64,000 bases of DNA from a virus, in the IMG/VR virus record IMGVR_UViG_3300045921_000463, positions 1-64,000 of that record. One strand, 5' to 3'. Below, piece by piece: positions 57,201 through 64,000 of the stretch. Within the stretch, counting starts at the first letter, position 1; the number at the start of each line of letters is the position of its first letter. Position numbers and translations under genes: made by a program. The notes beneath the pieces are model-generated. The model searched no databases. It was given only the letters and a program-made list of their open reading frames with translations, and was not told the origin of the DNA.

Positions 57201-58519
57201 TTGAAACCGATAGCCTGAATAAATCCGATGAAGTTCAGACTCATGACACCCATAATGGCCGTTCTTGTAGCTCCGAGAGCGCCGACCAGTACGGTTGTGG
57301 ATGTAACCAGAGAAAAGACCGCCGCAACAGCCCTTGCAATAAAAGACACCAAGCCAAGAATGGAAACTCCAATGGACTTGATTATCGTGAAGGCAACCGT
57401 GGCTATCGCCACATAGGCGACCCACCGCACGATGTTTTCTCTTGTTGCTTCATCAAGTTCTCTAAATGCAACAACAGCATAACGAACATATCCGACAAAT
57501 TCCTGAATAACACCGGCACCGGCTCGACCTATTTCGATAAAGAAATCGTTGATAGCGTTTCGTGCCAGATTCATGGCACCATCGAACGTATTCAACTGCC
57601 TGACAAAAAGTTCGAACGCCCGGTTTGTTCCGGTAATGGATTCTCTCATGCGATCAAGCGAGCCGGACATGGCAGCCTCGATCAAGGCAATACCGCCTGC
57701 AACGCCCTCGACACCGAAAATGACGGAAAGATCGGACGTGGAGAGTCCGGCTCTTCCCAAATCTATGAGTATGTCTCTCAGATTTCGCAGCGAACCGTCT
57801 GCCTCGACAGTCTGTATGTTGAATTGGCGCATCAAGTCCCGTGCGGTACCAACCGGGCGGGCAAGACGAACATAGAGGTTGCGAAGCTGGGTACCGGCCT
57901 GCTCGCCTCGCAGACCTATGTTGTAAAGCTCGGCAAGCTGTGCGGTAACGTCTTCAAGACTTGCGCCCATTGCAGCCGCAGCAGGAGCCACCTGACGCAT
58001 CGAGAAAGCGATCTTGTCCAGAGTCGCTTGCGAGTTGGTAATTGCGGCTGCAAACACGTTTGAGAGGCGTGTGGTATCTGCGGCTTCGAGGCCAAAGGCC
58101 CTGATGTTGGAAGCAACGACATCCGCAGTAAAAGCCACGTCCATGAGGGTAGACTGCGAAAGCAGCAGCACGCCGTTCATGGCAGCCAGGGATTCTTCGA
58201 CACTGAAACCTGCGGATGCCAGAAAATAAAGAGCCGAAGCCGCTTCTGTAGCTGACGTAGAAGTAGCAAGTGCAAACTGCCGAACCGCCTGTTCCATCTG
58301 GCGAAACTGCTCGGCGGTTCCGCCAGCGACGGAGTTTGTCAGCACAAGCTGACGTTCGAACTCGCGAAAAACGCTTACTGTCTGCCCAAAAAGCGTAGCA
58401 CCGGATACAAGCGAGGCAAAGTTGAAAACTGCCTGTTGCAGTTGTTCATTGAGCGAACTGAACTGGTTAAAGCCCTGACCCGCGTTCCGACCCGCGTTCC
58501 GACCTGTGCTACCGGCCAT
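54245..58519 (-). CDS. Tail tape measure protein (1424 aa)
   Basis: Start at ATG 58519 with GAGAGG 6 bases upstream. Residues about 80-290 match the tape measure core (ALYFLASAGFSVEESLAAMN, SQATLDKIAFSMRQVAPAAA, RGEQAGTQLRNLYVRLARP). Hydrophobic segments around 360-480 would form the pore-forming part. Coiled-coil rich after that (EELETLVQQADTELANALNN). Length sets tail length at roughly 200 nm by the usual 0.15 nm per residue. It lies right after the chaperone pair, the classical order. Confidence 0.93.
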   Translation of the reverse strand: MAGSTGRNAGRNAGQGFNQFSSLNEQLQQAVFNFASLVSGATLFGQTVSVFREFERQLVLTNSVAGGTAEQFRQMEQAVRQFALATSTSATEAASALYFLASAGFSVEESLAAMNGVLLLSQSTLMDVAFTADVVASNIRAFGLEAADTTRLSNVFAAAITNSQATLDKIAFSMRQVAPAAAAMGASLEDVTAQLAELYNIGLRGEQAGTQLRNLYVRLARPVGTARDLMRQFNIQTVEADGSLRNLRDILIDLGRAGLSTSDLSVIFGVEGVAGGIALIEAAMSGSLDRMRESITGTNRAFELFVRQLNTFDGAMNLARNAINDFFIEIGRAGAGVIQEFVGYVRYAVVAFRELDEATRENIVRWVAYVAIATVAFTIIKSIGVSILGLVSFIARAVAAVFSLVTSTTVLVGALGATRTAIMGVMSLNFIGFIQAIGFNIMAALPRLLSFVSALGTAKAAAVATATGFGAIGLALLGVGGVIWGVVELTRRWRENREASREALQGAYDDLVRLNNLMNLADSRRRIETAQFDLQAAYNLYAGRPGSGLDLSNATISVLRNSIREERQILIDELENLRAELSTNFSDFRMPVANFRNAIREVEQNLQDVRNSIFGLLSEGGTFTEERRSQLNSLENQESQLVEELDRLRQSFDRQSDALRDPVFAAAVAARQQRMEELETLVQQADTELANALNNLTLGYNQFFDDIITERSPEARRFIREDARESVIAYLRENQNALVQGLIEAFESGETGFLQIGDVFERLRRDQTIPQQIRDGLIDLTANQINQLALNFSEVRAAARDRARELALQIARAQASATEDLETELRSIRLSENSRLISIVRDVVNEQSKGIQAAFGEINLFNRRLGIDAGEIARALNLTLDAAGLSLGEALSFTGFAEAIEEMVDAGVSYEDIFAFAETRRNEYLLLVNAILAEMLQAGAITDNVADQIRQSLEESSRNLVDAINAGIAALEAQTTVATDRFNRRNSGGRGRDPAEEAKRARRQFEDALREIESIRRQAQRAQLESGVFDIRTRVDILLELDVADIRSRYEYQIIRLQRELEDLNKRFEGQPLELNRLAEAYREIIREVEAARDAEIAYTQTFTAMVERRNRAIDMQIDQLRNLSMTVNRESQRVFLGIQAGLLQYQRDLLTTVDNVAQYSVTILDGLSDAVGRWITGQGDFLEMLRETFLNATRELITNATRRILQEFAMSLSSMMASGTAAGVSPVGAGAAQVGAGIFARIFGSIFGIPAGSGVTAAAAAPQYAGPFQEHVIAISDALNQLVQGMSQVFNDFLQNLIQLLNDFGTQFGQVLNLAMQGTQPAGAGRSLFRTLFGGLFRAFSGFYDNGGTIGRNRFGIVGERGPEIVTGPAQVIGRSDTAAILKELLTSSRQPQTVVFNVQSPNPESFRQSRAQIMADLNRMVR

Positions 58520-58521
58520 AG

Positions 58522-59007
58522 TCAACCTCTCCCAAGTATCCTTGTCGGTTTTCTGGGTACATGTACCGGAGCCTGTGCATCTGGATTTACAACCTTTGGA
58601 TCAATCATGCCCTGATTGTCCACATAGGCTTCGGTAGGAGAAATTCGTGACCCGACTTTTCGTTTTTCGTTTTCCTGCAACTCTCTTTCGGCGTTGATCT
58701 TCAAACCAACCATCGCCATTATTGCAGGATAAAGGCAGGGTTGCGAACCTAGACCTCCGGGTTCTGGAAGTATACCCTTGTCATAGGCACTGTAGGCGAT
58801 GCTTACTTCATTCCACCAAAAACCGCCATCTTCCTTGATCGGATAGAGCGGGCATATGTCATCCCACTCTCCGTTGGCATGTTTCCAGTACCGGCCCTTG
58901 CTGCTGCTTACGCCGCATCCTCGTTCTCTTTGCTGCCGCTCGTCACAGCTTTTACAAGACCATCCAGAGAAGGCGGGTCTGAGGGTTGCCGCAACAGCCC
59001 TTCCAAC
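58522..59007 (-). CDS. GT-type -1 frameshift extension of the tail assembly chaperone
   Basis: This frame has no usable start: the first in-frame ATG (58719) lacks a ribosome-binding site, yet the sequence is clearly coding from at least 58880 (RYWKHANGEWDDICPLYPIK) to the stop at 58522. The frame is open back through the 3' end of the gpG-like gene, in its -1 frame, with no stop up to a canonical slippery heptamer A AAA AAG at 59013-59007. This is the organisation of lambda G/GT. The exact slip point is not proved and may be nearer the end of G. Confidence 0.7.
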   Translation of the reverse strand, partial: VGRAVAATLRPAFSGWSCKSCDERQQRERGCGVSSSKGRYWKHANGEWDDICPLYPIKEDGGFWWNEVSIAYSAYDKGILPEPGGLGSQPCLYPAIMAMVGLKINAERELQENEKRKVGSRISPTEAYVDNQGMIDPKVVNPDAQAPVHVPRKPTRILGRG

Positions 59008-59531
59008 TTTTTTTCGAGTTCGCTGGTCACTCCATTGATACGCAGGATTTCACCGGCAAGTTCGCGCACCACGTCGATATGCAGCATGTTGAGCGATTTT
59101 TCCGAAACAACCTTGCGTGGCTGTCCTGTTTCAGAAACGCCGGGAACAATTTCAAACGGAATTTGGTTGCCGTTTTCGTCGAGATAGTTTTCCCATCCGA
59201 GTAGGGCGCGTTTCACACACTCGTACATGCGCAATGTGTTCTGGTTTTTCATTCGCATGTTGCCTTCTCTGGTCTGCTCGATATTGCCGAGAAGGTCCGA
59301 AAGGAAAATCTTGTCGCTGTGGGCAAGGTTTCCGAGAATAAAGACAGTGGGTTCACCTGCTTCGTTGCGAACGGCGATTTCTACAGCCATGCGCTCCTGT
59401 TCGCCGATTTTATTGCCACCAATAGCGGCAAGACGTTTTTCGACCTCTGCTGAAATATTGTCAGGATGTGCAGGGTCATCCTTGAGAATGTAACGATGGC
59501 GCTCGGCCATCGAAAGTCCGCGAACTGCCAT
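58908..59531 (-). CDS. Tail assembly chaperone (gpG-like, 207 aa)
   Basis: AAAGGAAG precedes ATG 59531. The product (MAVRGLSMAERHRYILKDDP) is helical with NMRMKNQNTLRMYECVKRAL in the middle and ends with a low-complexity linker. It sits just before the tape measure gene and after the tail tube gene, the canonical place of tail chaperones that coat the tape measure protein. A -1 frameshift at its 3' end would make a longer GT form. Confidence 0.8.
   Translation of the reverse strand: MAVRGLSMAERHRYILKDDPAHPDNISAEVEKRLAAIGGNKIGEQERMAVEIAVRNEAGEPTVFILGNLAHSDKIFLSDLLGNIEQTREGNMRMKNQNTLRMYECVKRALLGWENYLDENGNQIPFEIVPGVSETGQPRKVVSEKSLNMLHIDVVRELAGEILRINGVTSELEKKLEGLLRQPSDPPSLDGLVKAVTSGSKENEDAA
59007..59013 (-). 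promoter_or_regulatory. Slippery heptamer A AAA AAG (candidate -1 ribosomal frameshift site)
   Basis: The gpG-like codons GAA-AAA-AAG place A AAA AAG in the right register. The next bases (TTGGAAGGGCTGTTGCGGCAACCC) can form a small stem with GGG...CCC and GTTG...CAAC. A shift here would join the 58522 frame. A slip site closer to the stop is equally possible. Confidence 0.5.
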
Positions 59532-59554
59532 AAGTGCTTCCTTTCCCGATGCTG

Positions 59555-59728
59555 CTATGGCGTTTCCTTGTCGGCTTGTAGCTTTATGACCTCTGCTCCT
59601 TCATAGCGAGCCGCGATTGTTTCGGCTGCCAGACGAGTGAGCTTCACATCAACTACGACGACATACTCTACCCCATCTTCCCTGTATTGTCCAGTTCTTT
59701 GCCTGACAAGATAGACGGGTATTTTCAT
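59555..59728 (-). CDS. Small hypothetical protein (57 aa)
   Basis: ATG 59728 gives MKIPVYLVRQRTGQYREDG, with strands (EYVVVVDVKLTRLAAETIAA). The upstream TTG at 59764 lies in the terminator and is rejected. The ribosome-binding site is weak. It sits between the tail tube terminator and the chaperone genes. No family recognised. Confidence 0.5.
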   Translation of the reverse strand: MKIPVYLVRQRTGQYREDGVEYVVVVDVKLTRLAAETIAARYEGAEVIKLQADKETP

Positions 59729-59749
59729 CGCTTGTAACCCGGTTATAAG

Positions 59750-59778
59750 AGAAAGGCGGCGCAATTCTGTGCGCCGCC
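59750..59778 (-). terminator. Rho-independent terminator after the tail tube gene
   Basis: Minus-strand GGCGGCGCA (59778-59770), loop CAGAAT, TGCGCCGCC (59763-59755), then TTTCTCTT. A 9-bp GC stem with a T-rich tail. A palindrome copy (59735-59746) follows directly, then the small gene at 59728. Confidence 0.9.
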
Positions 59779-59815
59779 TCGTTCCATCGTTGTACTACAT
59801 CTCCGAAAACCGGTA

Positions 59816-61393
59816 TCAGGTGATCGGGAAGGCGATTCTCAATTCGTCGTCGCCAAAAGGCGATACGGCGTTCAACCGAAAAGTTGGTTCCATAACCTGC
59901 GAACGGTTTCTGTCGGATAGGGAAATGCCGGTATAGGTAGTGTTGTCCATGTAGAACCTGACCATGTTGTTAAGCTGCGTTCCAACACGAAGATGAAGCG
60001 GTACTTCTTCGCCGCTTGAAAAGTCGCCCCACATGTTGGTGTATACTTCAAGCGTACCTTCGGGGTTGACGGTTGCAGTGGGCGAGCGACCGGAAACCTG
60101 AGAGCCGGAGTACCCGTCTGCGGCATTCATGCACAAGCGTTCGTTGATTTCGTTCGCATATGTGATCGTAAAGCTTTCGGCACAGAAATCCGAATCTCCA
60201 CGAATCGACATTTGCGCCAATTCCACTTTTGGCGGACGCGACAGTTCGTACCGCAAGTTCGGAGGAAGCGGCTGTTGCTCAGGCGGGTTATAGTTTCCGG
60301 TAAACTCGAATTGCGCAGAACCGTATTCTCCTGCGGTTCCGTTGAAGGTAACGGTGCCGAGAGCCGCAGTGCAGCGATACATTTGCCCGTCGATATAGAC
60401 ATGAATTGTCATCGTCGGCGTTTCTTCGCTGTCCGAGGTCGGGCGATACATGTACCCGGTTTCGTAAAGCTGGACAATCCACATCTGACCCTTTACGAGG
60501 CTTCCGGTCCACGTCATTGTCAACTGCGCGCCGGAATCTCCGAGAGGAATCTGTGTAGTGCCCGAGGTGACGGTAACAGGTGCCGCATTGCTGGCAAACG
60601 TCACAGTCACGACGTTGCTCGAAGCTGATGCAACCAACAAGGGATGCGGGTTGATCAACGCGGCAAGAGCCGTTGCAACGGCCTGATCCGGGTTGGGATC
60701 GCCTGCCATCGCCGCTGTCACACGAAGGCGGAACACATTACCTCCAACTACTGCGTAAAGCGTATCGCCCTCGGTGACGGTGCCGCCTACGGTAAAGGTG
60801 AGCGAAGTTTCGTTGGACATGTTCAGCGTCAGTGTAGTCTGCGCGTAGTAGTTTGTAACCGCTTCGTGCCTTGTATTCATCAGGACGGTGTTATCGGTGT
60901 CTGCCTGATTCCAGCGGAAAACCTGGACCTGAGCCGTTCCGGAAACACCGCCAGTAACAACTCTGAGGAGGTAGGAACCGAAGCGTTGCGTAGGTGCAGC
61001 AGTCTTTCCGAACGTAACACTCGGGCCATTGATCGTCCCTGCGATGATCGGGTTTTCGATCTGGTTGGCAGGACCAGCCGTGACAAGCGTTTCGCGCATC
61101 ATGCAGCCGTTGAGCAGGGTGCCCAACTTGGGGCGAGTTGCAGAATTGCCGCTGCCCTTGATTTCATGCGTAAAGGAAACCTTCATTACTTTGCGACCAA
61201 CCACAGCCGGAGTCGCCGAAAACGAAGGCCGGTAGATGTCGCGCTCAAGAAGCTGTGGTTCAAGGCCGATTTCGACGTTGCCGCAGAGAAATGCATCAAC
61301 AAGCGGATCGGGTGCCGAATCGACACCGCGAACAGCTTCGGGTTTGACCAGTACCGCTGTACGTTCGATAAAAACACGAGGTCCGTTGCTCAT
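59816..61393 (-). CDS. Major tail (tube) protein, 525 aa
   Basis: AAAGGAAT precedes ATG 61393. The N-terminal (FIERTAVLVKPEAVRGVDSA) and C-terminal parts (SFTITYANEINERLCMNAAD then EVYTNMW) match the phage tail tube fold, with a long beta-rich insertion between (VQVFRWNQADTDNTVLMNTR). Followed by a strong terminator, it is a high-level structural gene. Confidence 0.75.
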   Translation of the reverse strand: MSNGPRVFIERTAVLVKPEAVRGVDSAPDPLVDAFLCGNVEIGLEPQLLERDIYRPSFSATPAVVGRKVMKVSFTHEIKGSGNSATRPKLGTLLNGCMMRETLVTAGPANQIENPIIAGTINGPSVTFGKTAAPTQRFGSYLLRVVTGGVSGTAQVQVFRWNQADTDNTVLMNTRHEAVTNYYAQTTLTLNMSNETSLTFTVGGTVTEGDTLYAVVGGNVFRLRVTAAMAGDPNPDQAVATALAALINPHPLLVASASSNVVTVTFASNAAPVTVTSGTTQIPLGDSGAQLTMTWTGSLVKGQMWIVQLYETGYMYRPTSDSEETPTMTIHVYIDGQMYRCTAALGTVTFNGTAGEYGSAQFEFTGNYNPPEQQPLPPNLRYELSRPPKVELAQMSIRGDSDFCAESFTITYANEINERLCMNAADGYSGSQVSGRSPTATVNPEGTLEVYTNMWGDFSSGEEVPLHLRVGTQLNNMVRFYMDNTTYTGISLSDRNRSQVMEPTFRLNAVSPFGDDELRIAFPIT

Positions 61394-61413
61394 GGTCGAT
61401 TCCTTTCAATGGG

Positions 61414-61920
61414 TCAGCCGGGATCGCCTGCACGTCTGTAAGGATCGTGTCTGGCGTGTTCGTATTCAACTACAAAGACAACTGTGCCACCGGGGTAGGC
61501 ATCCTTCGTGTTCAGGATGCGATGGGCGTTGCTGTCTTCTCTTATGTCGCGCAGATGAGGGTACTGATCGTGGTTTTCATGTAACGATAGAAAGGCAAAC
61601 TGTATCAAGCCCAGATAATACTTGAATACATCCAGTTCATCAACCCCCTTGGGAGCGTTAAAGCGAAAATGAACAAATACAGGTAGCTCCTTTATTGTGC
61701 AACCGCCGTACATTTCTATGTTGTTTTCCGTACCCTCGTCCAGTGAAGCAAAAGGTGCACCTCTGTTATCGAGGTCTTCAATATCTCCGACATAGACTTT
61801 TTGCCACACCGGAACCGGAGGGTTTCCGTCTGTCATGTTTTCCAGAGTTGATTTCAACCCGTCGATTATCTGTTGTCTTAAAGTTCGACCGCGTACTGAT
61901 GTTGTAATTGTGGTGGTCAT
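61414..61920 (-). CDS. Tail terminator-like protein (168 aa)
   Basis: GGAGG precedes ATG 61920, coupled by ATGA to the gene upstream. The N-terminal helix and strand order (TLRQQIIDGLKSTLENM, VWQKVYVGDIEDL) and the central ELPVFVHFRFNAP resemble tail terminator (gpU-like) proteins. Position between the tail completion and tail tube genes fits. Similarity is weak by eye. Confidence 0.65.
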   Translation of the reverse strand: MTTTITTSVRGRTLRQQIIDGLKSTLENMTDGNPPVPVWQKVYVGDIEDLDNRGAPFASLDEGTENNIEMYGGCTIKELPVFVHFRFNAPKGVDELDVFKYYLGLIQFAFLSLHENHDQYPHLRDIREDSNAHRILNTKDAYPGGTVVFVVEYEHARHDPYRRAGDPG

Positions 61921-62585
61921 GTGAAAGAACCTCCGCCTTTAACATAGGCATCATTCACAAGCGAAACGCCAAGATTGCTTATGACGATATTCCCCCATTC
62001 AGTTGCAAGCGAGGGTAACTGGTTGTTCCATGCGTTCTGCGCCCACCCCTTGTGCTTGCGAAGCTGCACCTGATCAAGCAGCAGATATAGTACGGAAACC
62101 TTGCCGGAAGCGGTTTTTCTTGCGATATACAACTGCCCGGTTCTTTTGGATTTGTATACGAAGCTGCCGAGCATCTTCCAACTGCGCGCACTAGGAAGTT
62201 TTGGTGTGCCGTCTGCCCGCAAACCATCGAACACAGGTACGGTAAGGTATTTCGAATTTACGGGGGTTATGGTTGAACCGCGATCTTGAGCTATGAGATA
62301 CAAAGGAGCCGTTATATGACCCCTGAGATAGCGAATTCCGGTGCCGAACGCTTGCGCCCTTTTCCTTACCATTGCATACCCCCTTCCAGTCCTTTTTGGA
62401 AAGGAGCCGTCCTGATATGCGTTGTCCATCGCTTCATTTAGCGCATTTCTCAACGCTTCTCGCATCTGTCGCGCAATTACAGTCTGCAACTTGCGAGTAA
62501 CAGGAGACCTCGAAAGGGCAGACATCAGACCTGACGCCTCGCGCCCCAGGTCAACGTCAAGAAGTCTGGCGCGGCGCGAAGCCAT
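61917..62585 (-). CDS. Tail completion protein, HK97 gp10-like (222 aa)
   Basis: The gene starts at ATG 62585 overlapping the connector stop as TGATG. Early helices (TRKLQTVIARQMREALRNAL then NEAMDNAY) and a beta-rich C-terminal half (QLYIARKTASGKVSVLYLLL) match gp10-like tail completion proteins, placed between connector and tail terminator genes. Joins tail to head. Confidence 0.65.
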   Translation of the reverse strand: MASRRARLLDVDLGREASGLMSALSRSPVTRKLQTVIARQMREALRNALNEAMDNAYQDGSFPKRTGRGYAMVRKRAQAFGTGIRYLRGHITAPLYLIAQDRGSTITPVNSKYLTVPVFDGLRADGTPKLPSARSWKMLGSFVYKSKRTGQLYIARKTASGKVSVLYLLLDQVQLRKHKGWAQNAWNNQLPSLATEWGNIVISNLGVSLVNDAYVKGGGSFT

Positions 62586-63229
62586 CAGAACCCCGTCAAC
62601 GAACGCACATGAGGAGAAATCAGGCCGTGAACTTCACGGATAAACCCCGATCCTAGTATATCGAACGTCTTTCCGCCTGACTTGTCCTGATGGCGAGAAA
62701 AACCGATGGTTTCGTTTTTGGCGCGCGAGAACATGAAAGCCGCCTGCATTGCGCAGGCTTCGCGTATATCCTGACTGGCTAAAAAAAGGTCTGGATCGTT
62801 AGGGTCGGTTTCAAACCCTGCGTAATATTCTATTTTCAGTGCACGCGGCATTTGCGGAGCGTTATGCAATAACAAGGTTATAGAGTGGCTGTGCTCATCG
62901 ACCGCGAAATCGGATGGTTCGAAAACCAGATTCGAATGTATGGCAGACAAAGGCTCGTAGGTAATGACGGGTCTTGGTGTCGAACGCAGCGGGCGTTCCC
63001 TTGTAAATATCTTTTGCAGGCGCCGCTCTGGTTGAATTTGCCAGTTTATATTGGAAATATCAACGAAATCCACATATTTTCCGTAGAGCCAATTCCTGCG
63101 GGTAAATGAAACTATCTTGGCCGTAACCTGCTCGATGAACCTGATGATTTCCTGATCGGAACCAGCATATTGCATTGCAACATTGGCATAGGTTTTCACG
63201 TCATCGACAGTGCAGAAACGCTTGGCCAT
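62585..63229 (-). CDS. Head-tail connector protein (gp6-like), 214 aa
   Basis: The early part MAKRFCTVDDVKTYANVAMQ followed by IIRFIEQVTAKIVSFTRRN is characteristic of gp6-type connectors, an N-terminal helical bundle. The rest is beta-rich with a helix (DIREACAMQAAFMFSRAK). AGAAG precedes ATG 63229, 10 bases downstream of the 63239 stop. Confidence 0.75.
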   Translation of the reverse strand: MAKRFCTVDDVKTYANVAMQYAGSDQEIIRFIEQVTAKIVSFTRRNWLYGKYVDFVDISNINWQIQPERRLQKIFTRERPLRSTPRPVITYEPLSAIHSNLVFEPSDFAVDEHSHSITLLLHNAPQMPRALKIEYYAGFETDPNDPDLFLASQDIREACAMQAAFMFSRAKNETIGFSRHQDKSGGKTFDILGSGFIREVHGLISPHVRSLTGF

Positions 63230-63238
63230 GACTGACTT

Positions 63239-63544
63239 CTAGATTTTTCGGATGGTTCTACGACCGCGAGACTCGCCAGCGGGTATTCTTTTTCTCTCGG
63301 AAGAATCGGATGTAGTCTGCATTGCAACGCCGCGCTCTACCATAAAGATGGGCTTTTCCACTTCCTCGTCGTCCGAATCCGTTACAATCTCATGAAGTTC
63401 CTCGCAGAGACGAATGATGTTTTCGTCGTCAACAAAACGCGGCTTGCCGCGCTCGAAAGTGTAGGAACCCTTTCTCCTGTCCATCGGATGGACGACGGAA
63501 TAGTTACGTCCGCGAACAAGAGTGATGGTTGCGCCTTTAGACAT
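63239..63544 (-). CDS. Small head-tail region protein (101 aa)
   Basis: GGAG precedes ATG 63544. The product (start MSKGATITLVRGRNYSVVHP) has a small beta-rich domain (FERGKPRFVDDENIIRLCE) and a basic end (ERKRIPAGESRGRRTIRKI). The gene lies between the capsid gene and the connector, where head completion or decoration proteins are found, but no family is recognised. Confidence 0.6.
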   Translation of the reverse strand: MSKGATITLVRGRNYSVVHPMDRRKGSYTFERGKPRFVDDENIIRLCEELHEIVTDSDDEEVEKPIFMVERGVAMQTTSDSSERKRIPAGESRGRRTIRKI

Positions 63545-63607
63545 CGGTACAATCTCCGCAATGTGTGATGGTTAGGTTTGAAGTGGTCGAAAAGGATAAC
63601 TGTAAAT

Positions 63608-63631
63608 GCAGGGGCGACAACGCGCCCCTGC
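63608..63631 (-). terminator. Hairpin after the capsid gene
   Basis: GCAGGGGCG (63608-63616) pairs with CGCCCCTGC (63623-63631), 9 bp with a 6-base loop. On the minus strand the tail is ATTTACAG, a weak T tract, so it may terminate only in part, which is typical after an abundant capsid gene. Confidence 0.55.
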
Positions 63632-63647
63632 TTGTTATACGGTGTTA

Positions 63648-64000
63648 TCAGGTCGGAACGTAGAGGCCGAGGTTGTCCACACGAACCACCTGATCTTCCT
63701 GTTCGAGCTTGACATCGAAACGCATCGTAACGACGATGATCAGGACACGTTCGCGGGTATCCTTGTCGTACTCGATCCGCATCTGCCGCTGCATACCCAT
63801 GATGATGTTTTGCGGATCAATGAGAATTGCCTTGTCGTTCGGCATGTTCGGAACGCCGACCATAGGAACGCCGAAGGGCGAGAACGGACCCATGCCGCGA
63901 CCAGTGCCACCGCCCTGACCGCCACCGACAAGAACCGTATCGCCAAGCGCCGTTTGCCGCATCGCAATCTGCAACATGTAGTCAAGCACCCGCGAATGCG
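63648..64000 (-). CDS. Major capsid protein, C-terminal part (gene continues beyond the window)
   Basis: The reading is open to the end of the window in frame with HSRVLDYMLQIAMRQTAL..., then KAILIDPQNIIMGMQRQMRI and ERVLIIVVTMRFDVKLEQED to the stop at 63648. The pattern of a final beta-hairpin with ILIDPQNI...GM and a long strand matches the HK97-fold capsid C-terminal part, and the gene order (capsid then connector) supports this. The N-terminus is outside the window. Confidence 0.75.
   Translation of the reverse strand, partial: HSRVLDYMLQIAMRQTALGDTVLVGGGQGGGTGRGMGPFSPFGVPMVGVPNMPNDKAILIDPQNIIMGMQRQMRIEYDKDTRERVLIIVVTMRFDVKLEQEDQVVRVDNLGLYVPT

Larger units (their letters stand above)
1461..62883. 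repeat. Dispersed palindrome TAAC-N(2-3)-GTTAT, 24 exact copies
   Basis: Exact matches begin near 4352, 6274, 8227, 10191, 10887, 12721, 15786, 16719, 19804, 20923, 24064, 26121, 29834, 32116, 34753, 38773, 40736, 41977, 47839, 49367, 51664, 53735, 59735 and 62870. Most extend to (C/A)TATAAC or CAATAAC with the mirror on the other side. One-mismatch copies: 1463, 18327, 36103, 37165, 43505, 56413. About ten lie within coding sequence, the rest near gene starts, stops or terminators. Random expectation is about 0.5 in 64 kb. Likely protein-binding sites, function unknown. Confidence 0.9.

Noticed and set aside
56699-58063. A 454-codon open frame on the plus strand opposite the tape measure gene
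   Set aside because: It is the reverse complement of a coding region with matching codon phase; composition is Cys/Arg/Ser-rich and there is no ribosome-binding site.
4350-62883. The palindrome as the -10 element of promoters in general
   Set aside because: Only a few copies (4358, 36099) have a -35 at the right distance; many lie in coding sequence.
4350-62883. The palindrome as an intrinsic terminator
   Set aside because: Its arms are AT-rich, short and not followed by T tracts, and many copies are inside genes.
1-64000. Integrase, excisionase, toxin-antitoxin or a lysogeny repressor cassette
   Set aside because: No reading frame shows a tyrosine or serine recombinase motif or a typical CI-like architecture; the HTH proteins are not next to an integrase.

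Overview
The window looks like a large part of one tailed phage (siphovirus) genome that infects an alphaproteobacterium. The evidence is a tail-tip cassette whose order and families match the alphaproteobacterial gene transfer agent tail genes (two DUF2460-type proteins, a DUF2163 protein, an NlpC/P60 peptidase, a very large TIM-barrel host-specificity protein), a DUF2793 tail-fibre protein, a tape measure protein, and the C-terminal end of a major capsid protein at the right edge. Every protein gene I can support is on the minus strand, so the functional order runs from right to left. No integrase, excisionase or lysogeny cassette was recognised, and no phage RNA polymerase, so transcription probably uses the host enzyme. 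Function calls rest on motifs read by eye and on family knowledge; no database search was run.

Layout from right to left (direction of transcription). 64.0-61.4 kb: end of the capsid gene, head completion and connector genes, tail completion and tail terminator genes. 61.4-54.2 kb: tail tube protein, a G/GT-type tail assembly chaperone pair with a probable -1 ribosomal frameshift, and the tape measure protein. 54.2-47.5 kb: GTA-like tail tip. 47.5-44.1 kb: a GC-rich receptor-binding cassette (DUF2793 fibre, glycine-rich protein, small accessory proteins). 44.1-42.0 kb: lysis cassette (GH24 endolysin, holin-like protein, membrane protein, overlapping spanin-like pair). 41.9-37.3 kb: DNA cytosine methyltransferase, then AAA+ ATPase, DUF1257 and DUF2997 proteins and tRNA-Arg(UCU). 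36.9-34.8 kb: an Ig-domain protein and small genes. 34.8-33.7 kb: a control region with the only convincing plus-strand transcription unit (a probable small RNA antisense to the leader of a winged-helix protein) and three long inverted repeats. 33.7-16.1 kb: replication and recombination: DnaB-like helicase, family A DNA polymerase carrying an N-terminal uracil-DNA-glycosylase-like domain and an intein, ThyX, DnaG-like primase, ssDNA-binding protein, SF2 helicase, RecA, a PD-(D/E)XK nuclease, a Cas4-like nuclease, a RuvC-like resolvase, and an unusual SWIM/RarA-C-terminal-like protein. 16-0.6 kb: many small tightly packed accessory genes, mostly unrecognised, with a HerA/DUF853-type ATPase, a P-loop kinase-like protein and a tRNA with CAU anticodon. 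0.6-0 kb: repeat-rich DNA without genes.

The most striking unexplained signal is a palindrome, TAAC-N(2-3)-GTTAT, found 24 times exactly and several more times with one mismatch. It is spread at roughly 2 kb intervals from about 4 kb to 63 kb, both between genes and inside coding sequence, and is absent from the GC-rich fibre cassette. Other points for follow-up are the antisense RNA / winged-helix / inverted-repeat control region, a small gene broken by an in-frame TGA, a gene broken by a probable homopolymer frameshift, and a promoter-terminator pair upstream of the AAA+ ATPase.
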